Below are positions 25,070 through 25,912 of a stretch of DNA of 25,912 nt, piece after piece. A program made the translations under genes and the position numbers. How positions within the stretch are numbered: position 1 is the stretch's first letter; each line of letters opens with the position of its first letter. The DNA is taken from contig CAZUVQ010000012.1 in the NCBI GenBank assembly GCA_964623915.1, positions 1-25,912 of the forward strand, written 5' to 3'. The notes beneath the pieces are model-generated. The model saw nothing but the letters and a program-made list of their open reading frames with translations. It did not search any database and was not told the origin of the DNA. This DNA comes from CAZUVQ01 sp964623915. Its GTDB lineage: Bacteria > Bacillota > Clostridia > UMGS1883 > UMGS1540.

Positions 25070-25843
25070 TTACCAGACCTTCCAAGGTGACTTATTACTT
25101 TCCCACAAAGATTCCAACAGGGTTTTATCCCGTTGTGTATCCATGCACTGCCAAAAACCCGTGTGTTTATATGCCATTAGCTGCCCCTCGGAGGATAACT
25201 TTTCCAAAGGTTCTCTTTCAAGTGATGTTTGTTCGCCGGCTATATATTTAAAAATATCAGGGTTTAAAACCATAAAACCGCCATTGACCCAGCTTTCGTC
25301 TGTCCTCACTTTTTCTCTGAAGGCATTAATTTTATCGCCTTTTGTAATATCCAGCACACCATACCTTCCACCCGGCCTGACAGCAGTAATAGTTGCTGAT
25401 TTTCCATGTTGTTTGTGAAAGCTTAAAAGCGTTTTGAGATTTATATCTGACACACCATCTCCATAGGTAAGCATAAAAGGCTCATTGTCCAAATAAGGTT
25501 CCACATTTTTAACCCTTCCGCCTGTCATAGTGTTAAGACCTGTATCAACGAGAGTAACCTTCCATGGCTCAGACACATTATTATGTATTGTGACTTCATT
25601 TTCATGACTAAAATCAAATGTGACATCGGATGAGAGCAGATAATAATTTGCAAAATATTCTTTAATCACATACCCTTTATATCCAAGACAAATAACAAAA
25701 TCATTAAAGCCGTAATATGAGTAAATTTTCATGATATGCCAGATAACCGGTCTTGAACCAATTTCTATCATTGGTTTGGGTTTTAAGTGAGATTCTTCAC
25801 TAATTCTCGTTCCAAACCCACCTGCCAAAATTACAACTTTCAT
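25070..25843 (-). CDS. rfbF: Glucose-1-phosphate cytidylyltransferase
   Basis: Nucleotidyltransferase of 257 residues that makes CDP-glucose from CTP and glucose-1-phosphate, the first step toward CDP-linked deoxy and dideoxy sugars. The N-terminal motif is LAGGFGTRISEESHLKPKPM (6-25). GSRPVIWHIMKIYSYYG, FMLTYGDGVSDIN, TAVRPGGRYGVLDI, WVNGGFMVLNPDIF and TGFWQCMDTQRDK are all characteristic of RfbF and distinguish it from the dTDP- and UDP-glucose pyrophosphorylases. Full length. The stop is 12 bases before ugd. The ATG overlaps the stop of a possible 15-residue leader ORF. The expected partner, CDP-glucose 4,6-dehydratase, is not in the window and may lie beyond the right edge. Confidence 0.96.
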   Translation of the reverse strand: MKVVILAGGFGTRISEESHLKPKPMIEIGSRPVIWHIMKIYSYYGFNDFVICLGYKGYVIKEYFANYYLLSSDVTFDFSHENEVTIHNNVSEPWKVTLVDTGLNTMTGGRVKNVEPYLDNEPFMLTYGDGVSDINLKTLLSFHKQHGKSATITAVRPGGRYGVLDITKGDKINAFREKVRTDESWVNGGFMVLNPDIFKYIAGEQTSLEREPLEKLSSEGQLMAYKHTGFWQCMDTQRDKTLLESLWESNKSPWKVW

Positions 25844-25887
25844 ATTAATCCCCCATTCCGCCGGAGGCGAATAACGTGATTTTTCAC
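25840..25887 (-). other. Possible 15-residue leader ORF coupled to rfbF
   Basis: A GTG at 25887 is preceded by AAGGAGAG nine bases upstream and opens a 15-residue frame, MKNHVIRLRRNGGLI. Its TGA overlaps the rfbF ATG (ATGA, 25840-25843). The arrangement suits translational coupling or a leader peptide, but the frame is short and chance is possible. Confidence 0.35.
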
Positions 25888-25893
25888 GTTATT
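25870..25893 (-). promoter_or_regulatory. Perfect hairpin in the 5' region of rfbF
   Basis: AATAACGTGA (25870-25879) and TCACGTTATT (25884-25893) form a perfect 10-bp inverted repeat with a 4-base loop. In the leftward mRNA the stem begins immediately after a GGAG-type ribosome site and contains the GTG start of the leader ORF. No T run follows, so it is not a terminator. It may be an RNA switch or a protein-binding operator. Confidence 0.5.
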
Positions 25894-25912
25894 TCTCTCC
25901 TTTTTGTATACA

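Noticed and set aside
1..25912. CRISPR array, prophage or intact insertion sequence
   Set aside because: No regularly spaced repeats, cas, integrase or phage structural genes were seen; the only mobile-element trace is the truncated RAYT remnant.

Overview
The window looks like low-GC Firmicutes chromosome, most likely from the class Clostridia. Strong GGAGG-type ribosome sites precede most genes, promoters match the sigma-A consensus, recombination uses AddAB instead of RecBCD, and DUF1934(YwiB)-argS and trmN6-rsmI pairs like those of Bacillus are present. The species cannot be named from the sequence alone.

Positions 1-8262 are a leftward housekeeping block. In transcription order it holds a ClpE-like unfoldase with its own promoter, a nitroreductase-family flavoprotein, a small 2[4Fe-4S] ferredoxin with its own promoter, trmN6 and rsmI (overlapping by ATGA), an N-terminally truncated REP-associated transposase remnant, ddl (D-Ala-D-Ala ligase), a promoter, the DUF1934 gene, and argS running off the left edge. 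Positions 8263-8530 are a divergent promoter region.

Positions 8531-17365 read rightward: addB and addA (overlapping, double-strand break repair nuclease/helicase), an unrecognised single-pass membrane protein with a Pro/Gln/Asn-rich tail, and metY (O-acetylhomoserine sulfhydrylase). Positions 17366-17743 hold a promoter, tRNA-Pro(UGG), two tandem intrinsic terminators, and a degenerate inverted copy of the tRNA 3' half.

From 17744 to the right edge, all genes read leftward and are visibly more A+T-rich. They form a surface-polysaccharide operon whose promoter lies beyond the window. In transcription order: a possible 15-codon leader ORF, glucose-1-phosphate cytidylyltransferase (rfbF), UDP-glucose 6-dehydrogenase, a GT2 glycosyltransferase broken by a +1 frameshift with a TPR-like tail, a GT2 enzyme fused to a C-terminal Rossmann-like module, a second GT2 enzyme, an FkbM methyltransferase with a similar module at its N terminus, and an extended SDR resembling UDP-glucuronate decarboxylase. 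Together these suggest a glycan containing CDP-glucose-derived and UDP-glucuronate/UDP-xylose-derived sugars, transferred by several GT2 enzymes and partly O-methylated.

I found no defence system, CRISPR array, prophage or intact insertion sequence. The more unusual items are the shared Rossmann module on two different enzymes, the split glycosyltransferase, the tRNA-derived inverted repeat at the start of the glycan cluster, the tRNA promoter built into a palindrome, and the leader ORF with its start codon in a hairpin.
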